Counted from the first letter of the stretch, positions 15,561-24,909 are shown. The stretch is 33,930 nt of DNA from Rhodocyclaceae bacterium (GCA_028687645.1 JAQTZQ010000023.1:1-33930), one strand, 5' to 3'. The notes: generated from the sequence alone by a model not told the origin. Translations and numbers: made by a program.

Positions 15561-16733
15561 TTATCGAGCAAGCCTCAGTTCGGTAATCGCTGCGCCAAGC
15601 GGCATGACCCGAATATCCTCTGCGCTCCGATACGTGTCAGAACCCGGGTAAATGACCCACTTGCGAATCGGATTCAGATCCTGGCAGGCGCTATGGAATC
15701 CGCGCTCCAACTTTGGATTCAGGCTGCGTTTGATTTCGATCGCCCACAACTCAGCGTTGGGCCAAGCCAGAAGCAGATCAATCTCCGCCCCACCACTACT
15801 CCGGTAAAAGTATCCCTGAACCCCTTCGGGTGCGCTGTTCAGCAAATTTTCAATGACGAAACCCTCCCAGCTTTGGCCGATCACGGGATGGGCGAGCAGG
15901 GTTTCCTTGTCAGGAATCGCCAGCAAGGCATGCACCAGGCCGCTATCCCGCACATAAACCTTGGGCGATTTGACCAGGCGCTTGCCGAGATTGGCATGCC
16001 AGGGGTGCAAGCGCCGAACCAGCAAAAGATCAACCATCAAGTCGAGATAAGCGGCTGCGGTTTTGCCGTCAACCCCAAGGTTTCGGGCAAATTGTGCAGT
16101 GTTAAGCAGCCCGCCCTGATGGTGGGCCAGCATGCCCCAAAAGCGGCGCAGGGTTTCGGCGGCAATGCGCGGACCAAATTGCGGAATATCGCGCTCCAGA
16201 TAGGTTCGGATGAAATCCTGCCGCCAGCGCAGGCTTCTGGCATCGCTTACCGCCAACAAGCTTTCCGGAAAGCCACCGCGCACCCAAAGCTGGTCAGCGG
16301 AAAAATTTTCCGCCTCGTGCAAATTGAATGGCGCCAGCTCCAGATAGGCGATACGCCCGGCCAAACTCTCTCCCGATTGTTTGAGCAAATCGAGAGAAGC
16401 TGAACCCAGTAAAAGATATTGCCCGGCGCGGCGCCCTTCACGACGGTTGCGATCAATCAAGCCGCGCAATATCGGGAACAAGCCTGGCGCACGATGCACT
16501 TCATCAAGAATCACCAGTTTGTCGAGATGATCTGACAAGTAAAGCTCAGCTTGCGCCAGTTTGCTGCGGTCTTGTTCCGATTCAAGATCGAGATAGACAA
16601 AGGGTCGCCCCGAAGCCTTGGCTGCTTCAAGCGCCAAGGTCGTCTTGCCCACCTGACGCGGGCCGATCAGTGCTGTCGCTGGCGAATAGCTGAGCGTTTC
16701 AAGAAGAAGCGGGGCAAGATCACGGCTTATCAT
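15561..16733 (-). CDS. AAA+ ATPase with DUF4143 domain
   Basis: A 390-aa protein of the AAA_14/DUF4143 family. Walker A GPRQVGKTTLA lies near residue 25 and Walker B KLVILDEVHRAPGLF near residue 75, followed by a sensor-like LLLGSASLDLL. The C-terminal half has a winged-helix region and a nuclease-like part (GGAEIDLLLAWP, then WAIEIKRS) resembling the E-x-K pattern of restriction-type folds. Family members are widespread, often isolated, and their job is mostly unknown. It starts 18 bp after the hypF stop and is therefore likely co-transcribed with it, but no known hydrogenase role exists for this family and I would not infer one. Confidence 0.85.
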   Translation of the reverse strand: MISRDLAPLLLETLSYSPATALIGPRQVGKTTLALEAAKASGRPFVYLDLESEQDRSKLAQAELYLSDHLDKLVILDEVHRAPGLFPILRGLIDRNRREGRRAGQYLLLGSASLDLLKQSGESLAGRIAYLELAPFNLHEAENFSADQLWVRGGFPESLLAVSDARSLRWRQDFIRTYLERDIPQFGPRIAAETLRRFWGMLAHHQGGLLNTAQFARNLGVDGKTAAAYLDLMVDLLLVRRLHPWHANLGKRLVKSPKVYVRDSGLVHALLAIPDKETLLAHPVIGQSWEGFVIENLLNSAPEGVQGYFYRSSGGAEIDLLLAWPNAELWAIEIKRSLNPKLERGFHSACQDLNPIRKWVIYPGSDTYRSAEDIRVMPLGAAITELRLAR

Positions 16734-16751
16734 CCTTGCAATTATGGAATT

Positions 16752-19103
16752 TCACTTCACGTTTTGCAAGGTTATTTTCCTCGCTAGCCAGGCCTGCCCC
16801 AGCGCCAATCCACCATCATTGGCGGGCGCCAGGTTTGCCTCCAAGACGGTGAAGCCAGCGCTGGAAAGTTGCTGGCGCAGGGCAGTCATCAAGACGCTAT
16901 TCATCGCGCAGCCGCCGCCAATGGCAATTTTTGAGCAATTTCCGCGGTTGACCGTAATAAGTTGGGTCAAGCCGGCAGCCACGGTGGCATGGAAGAGCGC
17001 GGCACCGTAGCCGGGATCAGCGCAATCCGCCAAGGCCATGAGCAAGGGGGAACAATCGGCGATATTTTCATTCAGCACCATGCCACCGGGCATGGCTGCG
17101 ACCGGCCCATAAGTGGCGGCAAGTCCTTCCAGCTCCATCGCGGCCTGACCTTCATAAAGCGACTCGGCACGCAGGCCGAGCATGCCGGCGGCGGCGTCGA
17201 ACAGGCGGCCCAGGCTGGAGGTCGGCGGGCAGCGCAGGTTTTTATCGAGCATGGTGAGCAGCGGTTTGGCGTCGCGCGCCGGATAACGCCGGGCCAACCA
17301 GGCCGGGATTTGCGCGCTTAAGCCGGCCGCGTGCAGTGCCGAAATCGCCATGCGCCAAGGCTCGCGTGCGGCGCGGTCACCACCGGGTAAGGCCAGGGGT
17401 TGCAGGTGGCCGAGGCGCGCGCAACTGGCACCATCGACACGCAATAATTCACCGCCCCACAAACCGCCATCGGGGCCAAGGCCAACGCCGTCAATCGCCA
17501 GACCGAGCAGCGGCTCGTCAAGGCCATGTTCGGCGCAAATGGCTGCGATGTGCGCGTGGTGATGGCCAACGGCGATGGCTGGCACATTCCACTCGGCAGC
17601 AAGACGCAGGGCCAGGTGAGTCGAGGCAAAATCGGGATGCAGGTCGTGGGCGATCAGATCGGGCTTTACATCCAGAATGGCCAGCAGGTGCGCCACGGTT
17701 TCCTCCAGAAAACCAATCGCCGCCGCGTTATCCAGCCCGCCGATGTGCTGCGACAAGTAGGCCGCACGGCCCTTCTGCACGCACACCGTATTTTTCAGGT
17801 AAGCACCCAGCGCCAGAACGGTTGGGCCATCCTGGCTCAAGGCAATCGGCAGCGGCGTGTAACCGCGTGCCCGACGCAGGACAGCGCCGGTTTTGACCAC
17901 CGAGTCATCACAACGAATGACGATTTCGCGGTCATGCAGCAAGTAGGCATCGGCAATCCCGGCCAGCCTTTGCTGCGCCTCTTCGTTGCCAATCACCAGC
18001 GGTTCGCCATGCGGATTGGCGCTGGTCATCACCAACAGAAGTTCATGCGGCTGATGCAGCCAGTCAGTGCCAGCCGGCCGCCCTGCCGCTTCGTGCCAGA
18101 GCAGCAAATGCAGCGGTGTCGCCGGGCGCATGATGCCGAGCCAGGCCAAGTCGGGCGCTACTCCCGGAAGTTCTTCCTTACCTTTCGGACAAAGCACGAT
18201 GGGCGCCGCCGGGCTATCGCGTAATGCTTCTTCCGCCGGGCCAATCTGCGCGTAGGCAGCTAGCGAAGCGCTGTTCAACGCCATGATGGCGAAAGGCTTG
18301 GCTTCACGTTGCTTGCGCCGGCGCAACTCAGCCACAGCGTCGGCATTGCGCGCATCGCAGGCGAGATGAAAACCGCCAAGCCCCTTGATGGCAACAATCT
18401 TTCCGGCACGCAACAGGCCCAAGGTCTTTTCAAGCTCCTCCCCTTTCAAGGGGGAGGCTGGGAGGGGGATGGGTTGTTGATCGGATTCCGTGCTACTTGA
18501 CACCCATCCCCACCCCAGCCCTCCCCTTGAAGGGGAGGGAGCAACATCTAGCGCCAGCTGCGGCCCACAATCCCCACAACAAGTTGTCTCCGCATGAAAG
18601 CGCCGATCCGCCGGATCGGTATATTCCGCCAAACACGGCGCGCAGAGCGGAAACGGCGCCAGACTGGTTTGCGCTCTATCGTAAGGAATGCTCCGACTCA
18701 CCGTATAACGCGGCCCGCAATGGGTGCAGGTGGTGAAGGCGTAACGCCAGCGCCGGCTTTGCGGATTACAGATGTCGGCAATACACGCCGGACAAATCCC
18801 GGCATCGGGGCCGATGGCAGTTTTGACCTCACCGCCCTGGCTTTCCAAAATGTTGAAGCCACTCAAACCAGTGGCGTCAATTTCCTCCACTTCAAGCGCA
18901 TCAATCCGCGCCAGAACGGGTAACTCACGCGGCAAGCGAGCGAGAAAAATCGGCACATTTTCGCCGTCGACCGTAACCGTCACACCGGCGCTGTCATTAC
19001 GCACCCAGCCGCTTAATCCAAGCTCATTGGCCAGTCGCCAGACGTAAGGGCGAAAGCCGACGCCTTGCACCAGGCCGCGCACACGGATGCTGCGAGCACT
19101 CAT
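16752..19103 (-). CDS. hypF: HypF, carbamoyltransferase for cyanide ligand synthesis (with repeat-encoded insertion)
   Basis: A 783-aa maturation enzyme that turns carbamoyl phosphate into a carbamoyl group on HypE. Domains in order: acylphosphatase-like (GLVQGVGFRPYVWRLA, residues 10-25); two zinc-finger units (CPAC..CTHCG and CAPC..CGDCG, about 104-180); a YrdC-like domain (LRAGKIVAIKGLGGFHLACD onward); and a Kae1-like carbamoyltransferase domain with HHHAHIAA. Between the zinc fingers and the YrdC domain, residues about 187-226 are low-complexity (PSPSRGGLGWGW... PLPASPLKGEE) and are encoded by a repeat pair at 18435-18541. The reading frame survives intact. It is placed apart from hypCDE, upstream of the AAA ATPase gene. 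Confidence 0.95.
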   Translation of the reverse strand: MSARSIRVRGLVQGVGFRPYVWRLANELGLSGWVRNDSAGVTVTVDGENVPIFLARLPRELPVLARIDALEVEEIDATGLSGFNILESQGGEVKTAIGPDAGICPACIADICNPQSRRWRYAFTTCTHCGPRYTVSRSIPYDRAQTSLAPFPLCAPCLAEYTDPADRRFHAETTCCGDCGPQLALDVAPSPSRGGLGWGWVSSSTESDQQPIPLPASPLKGEELEKTLGLLRAGKIVAIKGLGGFHLACDARNADAVAELRRRKQREAKPFAIMALNSASLAAYAQIGPAEEALRDSPAAPIVLCPKGKEELPGVAPDLAWLGIMRPATPLHLLLWHEAAGRPAGTDWLHQPHELLLVMTSANPHGEPLVIGNEEAQQRLAGIADAYLLHDREIVIRCDDSVVKTGAVLRRARGYTPLPIALSQDGPTVLALGAYLKNTVCVQKGRAAYLSQHIGGLDNAAAIGFLEETVAHLLAILDVKPDLIAHDLHPDFASTHLALRLAAEWNVPAIAVGHHHAHIAAICAEHGLDEPLLGLAIDGVGLGPDGGLWGGELLRVDGASCARLGHLQPLALPGGDRAAREPWRMAISALHAAGLSAQIPAWLARRYPARDAKPLLTMLDKNLRCPPTSSLGRLFDAAAGMLGLRAESLYEGQAAMELEGLAATYGPVAAMPGGMVLNENIADCSPLLMALADCADPGYGAALFHATVAAGLTQLITVNRGNCSKIAIGGGCAMNSVLMTALRQQLSSAGFTVLEANLAPANDGGLALGQAWLARKITLQNVK
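18435..18541. repeat. Paired palindromic repeat inserted in frame within hypF
   Basis: Two head-to-head copies of a unit (CTCCCCTTTCAAGGGGGAGG plus a GGGATGGG tail; and its near complement) around a 25-base spacer. The same architecture is found between genes at 30273-30393. The insertion is read through as about 40 codons between two HypF domains. Confidence 0.85.
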
Positions 19104-19392
19104 CCTCTACTCCATTGATGAAAAGCCAGAGCTTACGCCAGACGGCAGCAAGTGGGCGTCCTGCACATTTCCGCCCGGCAGTCTGGACAATGCGCTCGCC
19201 AGACGTAATCAGCTATCCGAAAGCGCCGGCTTTTGGAAAACAATGGCCCCCTTTTGTCTGTGCTCAGTACGCTAAAGCACAGGAGAAACTACCAGCTAGC
19301 CCTTTTTTTTTCGAGTAGCATCATGATCGATACTTCTGATGCGACAACAAGCATCCGGGGCCCACATTTATTAATAATTTCTTGAGAAAATC
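19104..19392. other. Divergent intergenic region hypF / metallophosphoesterase
   Basis: A 289-base gap that must hold promoters for both directions. I see a 6-bp dyad TGTGCT/AGCACA (19259-19281), a run of nine T (about 19302-19311) and an AT-rich stretch just before the rightward gene. No sigma54 element was recognised before hypF, and no convincing -35/-10 pair can be named. Confidence 0.5.
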
Positions 19393-21144
19393 ATGGTCGA
19401 CCGTCGCAATTTTCTGAAATATTCAGTGCTCGTTGTTCCCGGAATTCAGCTGGCAGGGTGCGACGGAGAAGAAAGTACAAACGCTCAATTTCAGGCCTGG
19501 CCGATTGACACAACCAGTGTCGCCACCACTGCCGAACGACAGATTTTGCCCCGCGCCTTGCCCGCTGGCACGCCGCAGATCAAACCGGCCGAAGTTGCCA
19601 AATACGCGCAATACGGCTACAGCGCCTGGCAGATCGGTGGCGGGCTGGGTTATGAAATCCGCACCGAACTGGCACCCGCATACCGGGCAACCGGCCCCAG
19701 CGTTCGTCTCCTGAGATTTTTTGCGATGACTGACATCCATCTCTCCGACAAGGAATCACCAGCGCAGCCGCTTTATGGCGACTGGAGTGCGGCGTATGGG
19801 GCTACCCCGTCGGGCGGAGCGGGCTGGTCGCCGGCCGTCGTGGCAACAACTCATGTGCTCGATGCCGCCGTGCAGACGATCAATGCCCTGCATACAAAAA
19901 AGCCGTTCGATTTCGGCATCTCTTTGGGCGACAACATCAACAACAGTCAATACAACGAGTTACGCTGGTTCATCGATGTTCTCGATGGCAAGACCATCAC
20001 GCCCAGTTCAGGCGCCCATGCCGGTGCCGAAACCATCGATTATCAGAAACCCTACAAGGCAGCCGGACTCGACAAAAGCATTCCCTGGTATCAAGTGATC
20101 GGCAATCACGATCAGTTCTGGATGGGCTCGTACTATCAAAACGCCATCACCCAGCAAGCCCACGTTGGCTCAGTGATTCTCAACATTGACTCCAGCAACA
20201 TGGAGCAAGAGTTCGAGCGGCCCGCTTTCTATCAAGGCGTCGTCGACGGCTCGACCCCTTACGGCACCGTCATCGGCGCTGGCCCACAGGCCGATTTTGC
20301 CAGCCCGCCAACGGTGGTCGCTGATGCCAATCGCCGGTCGCTGGCAACCAGCACTTCGTCAAGCCTCAACTGGATGCGCGAATTCTTTACGACGACCTCA
20401 AGCCCGCTCGGTCACGGCTTCTCGCAGGCTAATCTTGACCAGGATTTTGCCTGTTACAGCTTTGCGCCGAAAGCCAACCTGCCAATCAAGGTCATCGCAC
20501 TCGACGACACGGTCGGTGGCTTGGGGCAGAATTTGCCGCAAGTCGTTTATGCCCGGGCGGCGCTCGACCAAAAGCGGCTTGACTGGCTCAAGGCCGAACT
20601 CGACGAGGGACAGTTGCATAACAAGTTGATGATTATCGCAGCACATATCCCGATCCGTCCGCAAAAAACGCTAGACCCAAAATCGGGAAATTACTCCCTC
20701 TTTGTTTCGCCACCCAGCGTCGTCGGCGATACGCAACTGCTCGACATTCTGCATAACTATCCGAACCTGATCCTCTGGATTTCTGGCCATCGTCACGTCA
20801 ATGTCGTCACGCCACAGCCCGCGCCAAGCGGCAAAGGGCCGGAATTCGCATTCTGGGAAGTTGAAACAGCTTCGCTGCGTGATTTTCCGCAGCAGTTCCG
20901 CACTTTCGACATTCTGCGCAATAGCGACAATATGCTTTCAATCGTTGTCACCAATGTCGATCCCGCCGTTGCCCCAGGCTCGCCAGCCGCTGCTTCTCGC
21001 GGCTATGCCATTGGCAGCGGGCGAATCTTTTCCACCCCAGCCATAATCCCGCCCGGCGATACCACCTCCCATGCCTACAACGCTGAACTGGTGATCCAGC
21101 TCAGCCAAACCATGCAGACAGTGATCAGCCAATTGCCGGTTTAA
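19393..21144 (+). CDS. Tat-exported lipoprotein metallophosphoesterase
   Basis: A 583-aa calcineurin-like phosphoesterase. The N-terminus DRRNFLKYSV is a twin-arginine motif and runs into a lipobox LAGC (Cys23), so the protein should be folded before export and then lipid-anchored. Metal-site motifs in order: MTDIHLSD (about residue 116), SLGDNIN (about 176), IGNHDQFW (about 236), AAHIPI (about 417) and SGHRHVN (about 464). It resembles, from memory, the RPA4764-type (TIGR03768) metallophosphoesterases of unknown substrate. It stands alone with a terminator after it, so nothing nearby points to its substrate. Confidence 0.85.
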   Translation: MVDRRNFLKYSVLVVPGIQLAGCDGEESTNAQFQAWPIDTTSVATTAERQILPRALPAGTPQIKPAEVAKYAQYGYSAWQIGGGLGYEIRTELAPAYRATGPSVRLLRFFAMTDIHLSDKESPAQPLYGDWSAAYGATPSGGAGWSPAVVATTHVLDAAVQTINALHTKKPFDFGISLGDNINNSQYNELRWFIDVLDGKTITPSSGAHAGAETIDYQKPYKAAGLDKSIPWYQVIGNHDQFWMGSYYQNAITQQAHVGSVILNIDSSNMEQEFERPAFYQGVVDGSTPYGTVIGAGPQADFASPPTVVADANRRSLATSTSSSLNWMREFFTTTSSPLGHGFSQANLDQDFACYSFAPKANLPIKVIALDDTVGGLGQNLPQVVYARAALDQKRLDWLKAELDEGQLHNKLMIIAAHIPIRPQKTLDPKSGNYSLFVSPPSVVGDTQLLDILHNYPNLILWISGHRHVNVVTPQPAPSGKGPEFAFWEVETASLRDFPQQFRTFDILRNSDNMLSIVVTNVDPAVAPGSPAAASRGYAIGSGRIFSTPAIIPPGDTTSHAYNAELVIQLSQTMQTVISQLPV

Positions 21145-21272
21145 GGGGAAGGATCAAAAAGGTCATAGTGAATTCATAAAAATGATCTCGCTACTGAATG
21201 TGGATTAATTCGCCCCGGGCCCTTTGATTTGTTTGATTTTTGGCCCTTTTGGCAGTTGACCGCAGTTGATGT

Positions 21273-21309
21273 AAAAACGCCAGTGGAGTGACCTGACCGG
21301 CGTTTTTTT
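21273..21309 (+). terminator. Rho-independent terminator after the metallophosphoesterase gene
   Basis: AAAAACGCC pairs with GGCGTTTTTTT around a 19-base interior that itself contains short complementary stretches, ending in seven T. It lies about 130 bases past the stop codon. Confidence 0.7.
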
Positions 21310-21403
21310 CTAGCTTTTTGTGAATCGCAACCCAGCTTGCGCTGACGCACTTGAACCATTGAGGACTGGTGTCAGCGTTTGAAGAGCGTTAATTCACCCT
21401 GGC

Positions 21404-22922
21404 CCCCATGGCACTACTTTAAGCCTTAGTCGTACCAGTCCTGGTAAATGAAAGAAGGCTGAGAGCCTCCTTGCTAAGATGGTGATATCAGAAGTCACGC
21501 GCCATAGCAGGAGGATCAGGCATGTTGGATGCTACCAAAAAGCGGCTGCGCCACGGGGTAGAACGATTCCGTCGGCAATTTGGTGACCAGCCGACGAAAG
21601 CCTTGGGTTCGATACTGCCGAATCCGATTCTGACGTCATTGATGACAGAGGAGGTTGGCTGTTACCGGGAACGGATTTACTCACCGCTGACCACGCTGAG
21701 TCTATTTATCGGGCAGGCGCTCAGCCCCGATGGCGCCTGCCAAGATGCGGTTGCCCGTTGCTTGAGCGAACGAATGGCCCGAGGTTTGTCCGGCTGTAGC
21801 CTGACACGGGGCCTTACTGCAAAGCCCGCCAACGCTTGCCGTTGAAGCTGATTTCCCGGCTCGCCCTGACCGTGGGTGAGCGCCTGGAACTTGAAAGTCC
21901 CGTCGACTGGAAGTGGCGCGGGCGCACCATCAAGCTGATGGATGGCACGACGATCTCCATGCCCGACACGGCGCGTAATCAGCAAGTCTATCCACAAAGC
22001 GGCGTCCAGCGTGTCGGGCTGGGCTTTCCACTGGCGATGTTGGTGGCGGTCATGTCGTTATCCACGGGCGCTGTGCTGGCGTGGGCTTTGGGACCGTGCC
22101 GGGGAAAGCATACCGGCGAACAGGCGCTATTTCGCCAGTTGACGCCGAAACTGACTGTGGGCGATATCCTCCTGGCTGACCGCTATCACTGTAACTACTT
22201 CACAGCGGCACAATTGCTGGCACAAGGCGTTGATCTGGTTACCCGGCAGCATCAACGGCGAATTACGTATTTCCGGCGCGGCCGACGCCTGGGGCGCCGT
22301 GACCACTTGGTGGACTGGCTACGACCGACTCGACCGAGTTGGATGGATGCCCAAACCTATGCGCACATGCCGGAACGCTTGGCGATGCGTGAAACCGATA
22401 TTGGCGGGCGCGTTCTGGTCACGACACTGACGGATGCCCAATGTGTCAGCGCGGCAGATATCGATGCCCTGTATCGCCGACGGTGGCAGGTCGAGGTGGA
22501 TTTGCGCTCGATCAAGGCCGAAATGGGCATGGACATCCTGCGCACCCAAACCCCATCGATGATTGACAAGGAAATCGCCGTCTATCTGCTGGCCTATAAT
22601 CTGGTTTGTGCCTTGATGGTTCGTGCCGCCATGGGCGCGGGGTTATGCGCTCGTGCGCTGAGCTTCAAGGGCAGTGTTCAGCTTTATCTGGCTCTCGCAC
22701 AACAACTCCGCTTCGCCTCTGGCGCTTGTGCAAAGCGGATGACTGCACATCTGCTCGGCGGAATCAGCGAACTTCGTCTCCCAATTCGCCCTGGTCGCGT
22801 TGAACCCCACGCAATCAAACGAAGGCCGAAAAACCATCAACTGCTCACCGTGACAAGAGACGTCGCGCGGGCAACCATCCTCCGTGCTCGGGAAAAAACA
22901 GGCTTAAAGTAGTACCATGGGG
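21404..22922 (+). mobile_element. IS4-family insertion sequence, about 1.52 kb
   Basis: Bounded by 23-bp terminal inverted repeats (21404-21426 and 22900-22922) that begin CCCCATGG and read ACTACTTTAAGCCT inward, with one mismatch. Between them lies one transposase gene split by a frameshift. The transposase stop codon is inside the right repeat. A target duplication is not obvious by eye. The right end is 27 bases from the start codon of the response regulator. Confidence 0.85.
21522..22912 (+). pseudogene. IS4-family transposase, frameshifted
   Basis: The first frame gives 107 aa (21522-21845) and the second 358 aa (from about 21836 to 22912). Together they make the normal length of about 460 aa. 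The break is near 21825: the expected family sequence YCKARQRLPLKL is encoded in the second frame, directly where the first frame turns into unrelated residues. The DDE-type C-terminal signature YRRRWQVEVDLRSIKAEMG (Y-x2-R-x3-E-x6-K) is intact. No clear slippery heptamer is present at the junction, so a mutation or sequencing error is more likely than programmed frameshifting. The copy is probably inactive. Confidence 0.85.
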
Positions 22923-22949
22923 ACCTGTCCCTTTTTGTTTTATTGATTC

Positions 22950-23618
22950 ATGCGCCTGCTGATCATCGAAGACGACCGCACCATTGCGGAGAACCTCTAC
23001 GAGTACCTCGAGTCGCGTGGCCATCAGTGTGACTACGCGGACTGCTTGGCGACCGCCTCGCGGCTGCTTGACGAGCAGGTGTTCGAAGCTGCGGTGCTCG
23101 ACCGCAACCTGCCTGACGGCGACGGCCTTGCCTTGGCACGCCGTCTGCGAGCCAAAGGCAATCCCCTGCCTCTGTTGATCCTGACCGCGCGCGACACCCT
23201 AGAAGACAAACTGCTTGGCTTCGATGCCGGGGGGGACGATTACCTGGTCAAGCCCTTTGCCCTGCAGGAGGTGGAGGCTCGTCTAGCGGCGCTGGCAAGA
23301 CGCAGCGGTGCGAGCAAGACGAACGGCATCCTGCGCCTGGGAGCGCTGGAATATGACAACGCGGCCAAGGAGGTGCGTTTCGCCGGCCGGGCGCTGCGAC
23401 TGCCGCCGAAAGCGCTGCGGCTGGTCGCGGAACTGTTGTCGCAGCCCAACCGGGTGTTCTCGCGGCGCGAGCTGGAGATCGCAATTTGGGGCCACGAGCA
23501 GGAGTCCAACGACAATCTGCGCAGCGTACTGTACACGCTGCGGCGTGCCGTCGGTGAAGACGCCGGGATTGAAGTGGCGAACATCCATGGTTTCGGATAC
23601 AAGCTCATCTGCCGCTAA
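22950..23618 (+). CDS. OmpR/PmrA-type response regulator
   Basis: A 222-aa regulator with receiver domain (acidic pair E7-D8-D9, phosphoacceptor Asp51 in LDRNLPDG, Lys in LVKPF) and a C-terminal winged helix (RRELEIAIWGHEQESNDNLRSVLYTLRR). It precedes its sensor kinase by 43 bases, and the pair leads into eptA and a PAP2 phosphatase, the layout of PmrAB/BasRS-type or ColRS-type lipid A control systems. No Shine-Dalgarno is visible before the ATG, and the IS4 end lies 27 bases upstream, so the native leader and promoter have probably been lost. The likely binding site is the triple repeat before eptA. Confidence 0.9.
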   Translation: MRLLIIEDDRTIAENLYEYLESRGHQCDYADCLATASRLLDEQVFEAAVLDRNLPDGDGLALARRLRAKGNPLPLLILTARDTLEDKLLGFDAGGDDYLVKPFALQEVEARLAALARRSGASKTNGILRLGALEYDNAAKEVRFAGRALRLPPKALRLVAELLSQPNRVFSRRELEIAIWGHEQESNDNLRSVLYTLRRAVGEDAGIEVANIHGFGYKLICR

Positions 23619-23661
23619 AGCGGGCCTGCGCCCAGCTTCCCGTCGGTGGTTGCCATTTAGC

Positions 23662-24909
23662 ATGCGGATGCGCATTGCCGTATCGATGTCTGCCGCCCTG
23701 CTGTTGCTGATACTCGGCCAGGCCATCGCTCTCCTGATAACGTATGAAGAGATGGAGCAGGACTTCATCGACGAAATTCTCGGCGGCCAGCTTGCCTACA
23801 GCATCGAAATTTCCCGCTATTCACCCGAATTGGTACTTCCCAACACGCCGACCATGAAGCTTTACCGGCTGGTGTCTGGCAAACCCCTGCCAGCTGTATT
23901 ACCACCTGCGCTTGCGGACTTTCCGGTCGGCAATCACGAATTTCGTGAAGGCGATCGTGAATATCAGGTCGCGGTGCGGGAGGCAGATGGCTCCCGTTTC
24001 ATTCTGCTCTACGACTGGTCGGAGACTGAAGCCCGGGAAATTGCGTTCAGCACGGTGGTGATTGTCAGCGCGCTCTGCCTGTGCGTGCTGGTGATGATTA
24101 TGGTGTACGCCATTGCCGGACGCCTGACGCTGGGGCTCGAAACCCTGGCCACCCGGGTCGTGGAGGGACGTGGTGACACGCCGTTCGCGAAGCCCGACAT
24201 GGAACTTGAGCTGCTTGCCGTGGCGCGGGCACTGGACGCCACCGAGACGCGCCAGGCCGAGTTGCTGGCGCGTGAGCGCGACTTCAGCGCCAACCTGTCG
24301 CACGAACTGCGTACCCCTCTGGCCGGCATTCGCAGCGATGCCGAAATGCTCGCCACCAACGAAGCCTTGCCCGACGGAGTGCGGCGGCGTGCGGCAAGGA
24401 TCATCACCGCCACCGACAGTACGACGCAGTTGGCTGAAACACTATTGCTGCTGGCTCGCGAGGCGCGCCCGCAACTACTGGAGGCAGTGAGTTTGGCCGA
24501 TGCGACTCACTGCGCCTGGGGCGGCATCCAAAGCCAATCGAACAAGCCGGTCAAGCTCGAACTTCAGATACCGGAGTCGGCAGTGTTACGGGCTGATTCA
24601 GCACTTTTGCAAATAGTTCTGCGCAATTTGCTGACGAACGCGTTGCGGCACGGCGAGGGGCTGGGGGTGAGCTGCGTACTGCAGGGCAGCCGACTGTCCG
24701 TGCGGGATCGTGGCCCTGGCCTCCCGGAAGGTGACCCAGATCAGATTTTCCAACGTTTCCATCGTCGCGGCCAGAAGCCGGGTCACGGCCTCGGTCTCGC
24801 GCTCGTCAAGCACATCTGCACGGCTTGTGGTTGGTCAGTGCTGGCATTCAACCGACCTGGCGGCGGCGCTTCCGTCGAAGTAGACTTCGGCACGGCTGTC
24901 AATCTCTAA
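23662..24909 (+). CDS. Sensor histidine kinase paired with the PmrA-like regulator
   Basis: About 415 aa from the ATG giving MRMRIAVSMSAALLLLILG. The open frame extends upstream over the regulator gene but only as a shadow. One membrane segment lies at the N-terminus, then a short periplasmic domain of roughly 110 residues with acidic stretches, a second membrane segment (FSTVVIVSALCLCVLVMIMV), a HAMP-like linker, the phosphorylated His214 in NLSHELRTPLAGI, an N-box (NLLTNALRHGEG) and glycine boxes (DRGPGLPEG, GHGLGLALVKH). The signal is unknown; PmrB relatives sense metals, low pH or cationic peptides. Confidence 0.9.
   Translation: MRMRIAVSMSAALLLLILGQAIALLITYEEMEQDFIDEILGGQLAYSIEISRYSPELVLPNTPTMKLYRLVSGKPLPAVLPPALADFPVGNHEFREGDREYQVAVREADGSRFILLYDWSETEAREIAFSTVVIVSALCLCVLVMIMVYAIAGRLTLGLETLATRVVEGRGDTPFAKPDMELELLAVARALDATETRQAELLARERDFSANLSHELRTPLAGIRSDAEMLATNEALPDGVRRRAARIITATDSTTQLAETLLLLAREARPQLLEAVSLADATHCAWGGIQSQSNKPVKLELQIPESAVLRADSALLQIVLRNLLTNALRHGEGLGVSCVLQGSRLSVRDRGPGLPEGDPDQIFQRFHRRGQKPGHGLGLALVKHICTACGWSVLAFNRPGGGASVEVDFGTAVNL

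Noticed and set aside
19259-19311. Terminator before the metallophosphoesterase gene (dyad plus T run)
   Set aside because: The TGTGCT/AGCACA dyad is about 20 bases away from the T run and no stem abuts it, so it does not have the form of an intrinsic terminator.
21800-21860. Programmed frameshift in the IS4 transposase
   Set aside because: No clear slippery sequence lies at the junction, and IS4 transposases are normally a single frame; a disabling mutation is simpler.
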